A stretch of 64,000 bases of DNA, taken from the NCBI GenBank assembly GCA_038025085.1, contig CM076144.1:41265001-41329000 (forward strand), in the 5' to 3' direction. This document shows positions 60,294 to 64,000 of this stretch, piece by piece. Numbering within the stretch: position 1 is the first letter of the stretch; each line of letters opens with the position of its first letter. This DNA is from Tetragonia tetragonoides (lineage: Eukaryota; Streptophyta; Magnoliopsida; Caryophyllales; Aizoaceae). The notes beneath the pieces are model-generated. The model did not search any database and had not been told where the DNA came from. It was given only the letters and a program-made list of their open reading frames with translations. The translations under genes were made by a program, and so were the position numbers.

Positions 60294-60348
<55 letters not shown>
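60294..60348. repeat. (AT)n microsatellite
   Basis: About 27 AT units inside the CACTA element. Confidence 0.92.
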
Positions 60349-60351
<3 letters not shown>

Positions 60352-60790
60352 AAAGCTTTAAAATGTGGTATTTAAATTTGTTATTTTGTCAAAAATTTTG
60401 ATTTATTGCCTACAGATTATTCGAGTTTCCACAGGTAAAAATGTTTGGATACCACAAACATTTTGCGTCCACTGAATTTGGTTGCAAAACCAAATTTGCG
60501 ACCACGTGGTTGCAAAACCTAAATTTGATGTCCGTTGGCAGGTTTGAAGGAATAAATTAGCAACCACCTTTGCGACCACTAAGGTGGTTGCAAAATGTTT
60601 TGCTTCCAACTTCTAATTGGATGCGAAGTGGATGCAAAATTTTACAACCGTTATTTTTGGACGCGAAATTTGTTTAGCGACCAGGGGTTCTGAATCCAAC
60701 TTAAATTGGTCGCAAAGTGAAATGTGCAACCAACGAAAGCAGTTTTGCGTCCAATTTTGGTGGACGCAAAGTCCCATTTTTCTTGTAGTG

Positions 60791-63073
60791 TTCTAATGAT
60801 GACCAAATAAAATGGATTGAATTGGTGGAGTAATTATTAGAGGAAGATGTATTTGAGATGAAGAAAAGGAGGGAGGGCTACTTGTTAGATACCATGTGAA
60901 TATCCAATCTGGAACTATATAATACATATATAGGTCAAATAACCCTTTTTATTATAATGCATGGATACCCCCTACATGTTGTTTCTAATGGTCCTGCTTA
61001 GCTCAATTCTTTCAACCATTATCTGGATCATTTGTTTGTTGTTTACAATACTCTTGTACATGTTTGTGTGATAAAATACTAACCAAAATTCATGCTTTTC
61101 TCTCCTCTAATAGCTACGTGCAATTCACGTTCTTTATAGCGGAAATGGAGACATAGGGAGACATTAGTGATATCTAAGCTAAGCGACCTTCCTTAATTAC
61201 TCCCGTCTCTTTCCCTTCACATTACACTACTTCTTTTTCTTTCTTTCTTTCCTTTTTTTTTTTTTTTTTTTTTTGTTTTTGTTTTTGTTTTGTTTTGTTT
61301 CAAAAGAGGTACAAAGACCATTATAAGTTACAACTTTACAAGATATACATGGAGGAAGGGGAATTCGAACCTGTGATCTAAGCTCTGTTTGATTAGAGAA
61401 ATGTCGTTTTAAGTAGAAAAGTATTTTCAATGTGAGTTACATTTTCTTCATACTTTCATGAAAAACTATTTTCCCTTATTAGGTTTATTAAATGTAATAA
61501 ATTTTGAAAACTAAAAAATATTTCAAAAAAAATAATTCACATTGTATAAATCTTTAAACTTGTATAAGATTGTTATACGGTAGTACGATAATGACTTGTG
61601 TGAAAATAAAGGTTGAATTTGTGGACAAAAAGAATCACCTTTGCCGCTCTTTAATTATAAAAGTCAACTCGGCAACCGTGACACAGTCTTATACAAACTC
61701 TGTTGTTTCACAGATGATCGGCCAAGATTTATAACATTTGCCTTAAAAATCCAATGTAAAGATATTTTGACATAAGGAGTATATCTTAATTCATATGTAG
61801 AAAGTTGCACTAAAGTTTTTCTCTTCTTTACCTATATTTCACAAGTCCAATAGTGGATCGAGGCTAGCTTTGAGAGAGATGGAAGGATAGGGACATAGGG
61901 TTTGTCCCATGATGCCTATTGGTCTTATTATTACTACTCTAGTTTGCCTTTGGCCGGTGCCATACAATACAAGTCACAACTACTAACAAAATCAGCTTCC
62001 ACTTTCAAATAAAATAGACTTAAAAAGTATGTTATCCCATTCAACTGCTTCTAGATATTAGTAAGCACATTTCTTCAATAGAATGTGTCATTATACAGTG
62101 AAATTATTGCATAGTATAGAAGCATTGCTCCCTCCTCTTACAAATAAGTAAAGTCCACTTTAAATTTAAATTGATAATTTTTTATTTTGTGAGAGAAGGG
62201 AGTAGTGCTCCTAGACTACACAATAATTCCTCCATTATACGGCTAAACCGGTTTGATTCATTTGGAACATTTATGTGTGTAGAGTATTAAACTTCAACTA
62301 GCTATTTATAGTGCCTAGTTGCAAAACAAGATGAGCTAATTAGTTTATTACTCCAATTGCCTTGTTTTAAGTTGCTTATATATGTAACAATTGTCTTGCA
62401 GACACCTTGCTACTGCTGGACCTAAGTTCATTATTTATTTATGAATTATTTGAAAAATCAATTGACTTCATGATTCATGGACTTGATTAAATTGATTAAA
62501 CGAACCTGACAACTCCAAAGATTCTGAAAATTATTATTAGCCATGATGAGTTGCAACTTTCTAATATGAGACCATATATTACCCATATTCTCCTTATTCT
62601 CTAAGAACACCAACTTCCTCCCCTTTAGTTTGCTGTGTTATGTTCAGACGCACTATAATTAATGCAGGCAAATTTATTGATGAATTTTGACTATTTTTCA
62701 AGCTCTTGAGGTCTGTGAGTCTGTGACATGCATGAGGCCAGGGATTTATTCCAATTTAGAGTACTTCTACATGTTTGTTTTGTGCTTGCTTGAAGCTTTA
62801 TCTTGATCATTCATTCATGAGTGCCTTCAAGCTTTCGCTAATCATTCATTCACGAGTTCTTACCAATCTTGGGTTCCCCTCAAAAAAAGTACCAAGTATA
62901 TATAGGAGAGCAATTCGGATCCATTGTTCCATTTTGTGTACCATTCTCTATCTGAAACACATGAGGATCATTCATGATTTTGTCATGCATCGCAATCTAA
63001 AAACAAAATAATTTTTTCCAAGAGGTGGTTAGCTCATCACTAGTAACTTACACATCAGGTCATGGGTTCAAAC
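60791..63073. other. Gene-free AT-rich stretch
   Basis: T-rich run at 61240-61300; a B-box-like GAATTCGAACC at 61360-61370 followed at 61380 by one Tourist-like end (AGCTCTGTTTGATTAG) with no partner. No gene found to 63073. Confidence 0.4.
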
Positions 63074-63880
63074 TGTTGGAATTCCACATGTGTGTATGTG
63101 AAGAAAAAAGTGTACCACATGAATGAACTGAAAGAGTACCACAACCTAATAGTTTAAACTTTTGGGTTGATATGGTCATAACTCACTTATGATCCATCGT
63201 CTTTCCAATTCCCTTTGGGCCTAACAAGTGGAATTATAGCTCATGGCGTGATGTTGATGCAGTCTATGTTGCTGGTGGTGGATGATCCAAGGTTCATTGT
63301 ATGCCCCAGGAGGAGGGCCCATAAAGATGATATTTCAGCCCATCATCAAGAGGTGGAGGATATCTATGGGCTTGTGATCTTGTTAGCTCCAGAGGGGTCC
63401 AACAGGTTGATGGGTGCTCATAATACTCAAGAATTCCTAACCTTTGAAGGCCCTAGGAGGTGCATCACGGTGTTAAGTTGCACGCAAGAGTTCTAGCCCT
63501 TACAAGCCCCAAGGAGCGGTGGGCTAAGTGATGGTGTGTTGGATTTGGATTGAGATGGAGGTTTCATGACGTTTGGAGAAGACAGACTCTTGGTAAATGA
63601 TGATTGATTGAGCTTGAGACAAAGGTTGTGGATTGGACCGTGATTACAAGGTAGGTCATGCCATTATTAAGTCATATGGTTAAGGGGAAGTTGAAGGACA
63701 CTCATGTGAGGGGGAGATTGTTGGGATTCCACATGTGTGTATGTGAAGTGAAAAAGTATCCCACATAGAAGAACAGAAAGAGTGATCAGTTTATGAGTTG
63801 ATTAGTATCACAAACCTAATAGTTTAAATTTTTGGGTTGATATGGGCCTACTAACTCACTTATGATCCATCCTCTTGTCA
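63074..63880 (+). mobile_element. TRIM-like LTR element (no coding capacity)
   Basis: 5' LTR 63074-63226 (TGTTGGAATTCCACATGTG .. CTAACA), a PBS-like site 63229-63240 (TGGAATTATAGC, 9/12 to the Met-tRNA site), about 480 bp internal region, polypurine tract GTGAGGGGGAGAT (63706-63718), 3' LTR from 63719 (TGTTGGGATTCCACATGTG). The LTRs match well over their first 130 bp; the 3' LTR has a longer middle and its end is unclear (about 63880). No target duplication confirmed. The internal open frame (63215-63496) has no gag or pol motifs, so this is a terminal-repeat retrotransposon in miniature or a similar non-autonomous element. Confidence 0.75.
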
Positions 63881-64000
63881 AGTAACGCTCAAAGTTTCTC
63901 TTTGTTAAACAAAAATAATAATATAAATATAAAAGTTGACGTGTCAAATGTATAAGGGTGCGAGATAGGAGATGACACACATAGTGGGATAGTAGATATT
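63881..64000. other. Window edge, nothing recognised
   Basis: Short AT-rich flank. Confidence 0.3.

Larger units (their letters stand above)
56865..60790 (+). mobile_element. Defective CACTA (En/Spm) transposon
   Basis: The right end is intact (CCCATTTTTCTTGTAGTG, the inverted CACTACAAGAAAAATGGG). The left end is decayed (CAATACAAGAAAAGG at 56865). Subterminal GGTTGCAAA / TTTGCGACCA repeats occur in many copies at 56930-57015 and 60440-60780, as the transposase-binding arrays of CACTA elements. It retains part of a plant Ptta/En/Spm protein. The 3-bp flanks (TTT/TTC) do not match exactly. About 3.9 kb including a 1-kb hAT insertion. Confidence 0.85.

Noticed and set aside
61240..61430. T-rich stretch with B-box-like word and one Tourist-like end
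   Set aside because: Fragments of a SINE/LINE and a MITE end without partners; too little to define an element.
63215..63496. 93-aa plus-strand frame inside the TRIM-like element
   Set aside because: Begins within the LTR, crosses the PBS and shows no gag or pol motifs.

Overview
This is plant nuclear DNA. It is AT-rich, its genes have multiple exons with GT-AG introns (one GC-AG), and most of the window is transposable elements. Protein family content (LysM receptor kinase, tau-class GST, NF-YA, AKR4C reductase, ATL RING finger) indicates a eudicot. The repeat style suggests Caryophyllales (spinach/beet type), but that is a guess that only a database search could settle.

Layout. 1-1321: the last two exons of a CERK1-like LysM receptor kinase (+), with a frameshift close to the stop. 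2237-6239: a decayed Ty1/copia element (-) whose gag/protease part is inverted in place. 6240-13552: gene-free, with Stowaway, hAT and Tourist-type MITEs, SINE remains and a long hairpin. 13553-17085: a two-exon tau GST (+). 18281-21196: a five-exon NF-YA transcription factor (-), with a miR169-type site in its 3' UTR. 21200-26200: intergenic DNA with MITEs and a SINE.

26561-43504: a small secreted-protein gene (expp1-like, -). Its first intron is about 16.1 kb and holds a nest of elements: an LTR/TRIM-like end, a long inverted repeat of an LTR-like sequence, a full-length LINE inserted in one arm of it, different MITEs in the two arms, a second fold-back, a decayed LINE with a younger LINE inside it, and an hAT MITE. 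43505-46900: hAT, SINE and Mutator-type MITEs and a 155-bp tandem duplication. 46944-50953: a seven-exon aldo-keto reductase (+) with a one-base frameshift, and a MITE in its presumed 5' leader. 51467-53154: MITEs. 54625-55215: an intronless ATL-type RING-H2 gene (-). 56025-56554: a solo LTR. 56865-60790: a defective CACTA element carrying an hAT insertion. 63074-64000: a TRIM-like LTR element reaching the window edge.

The genes look like unrelated housekeeping, defence and stress genes, not a pathway or operon. I found no unknown multi-gene system. The most informative content is the insertion history: many elements have exact target-site duplications, and two arms of one inverted repeat record independent insertions, including an occupied and an empty site. 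Exon joins were worked out by hand from splice dinucleotides, phase and family resemblance. No homology search was run.
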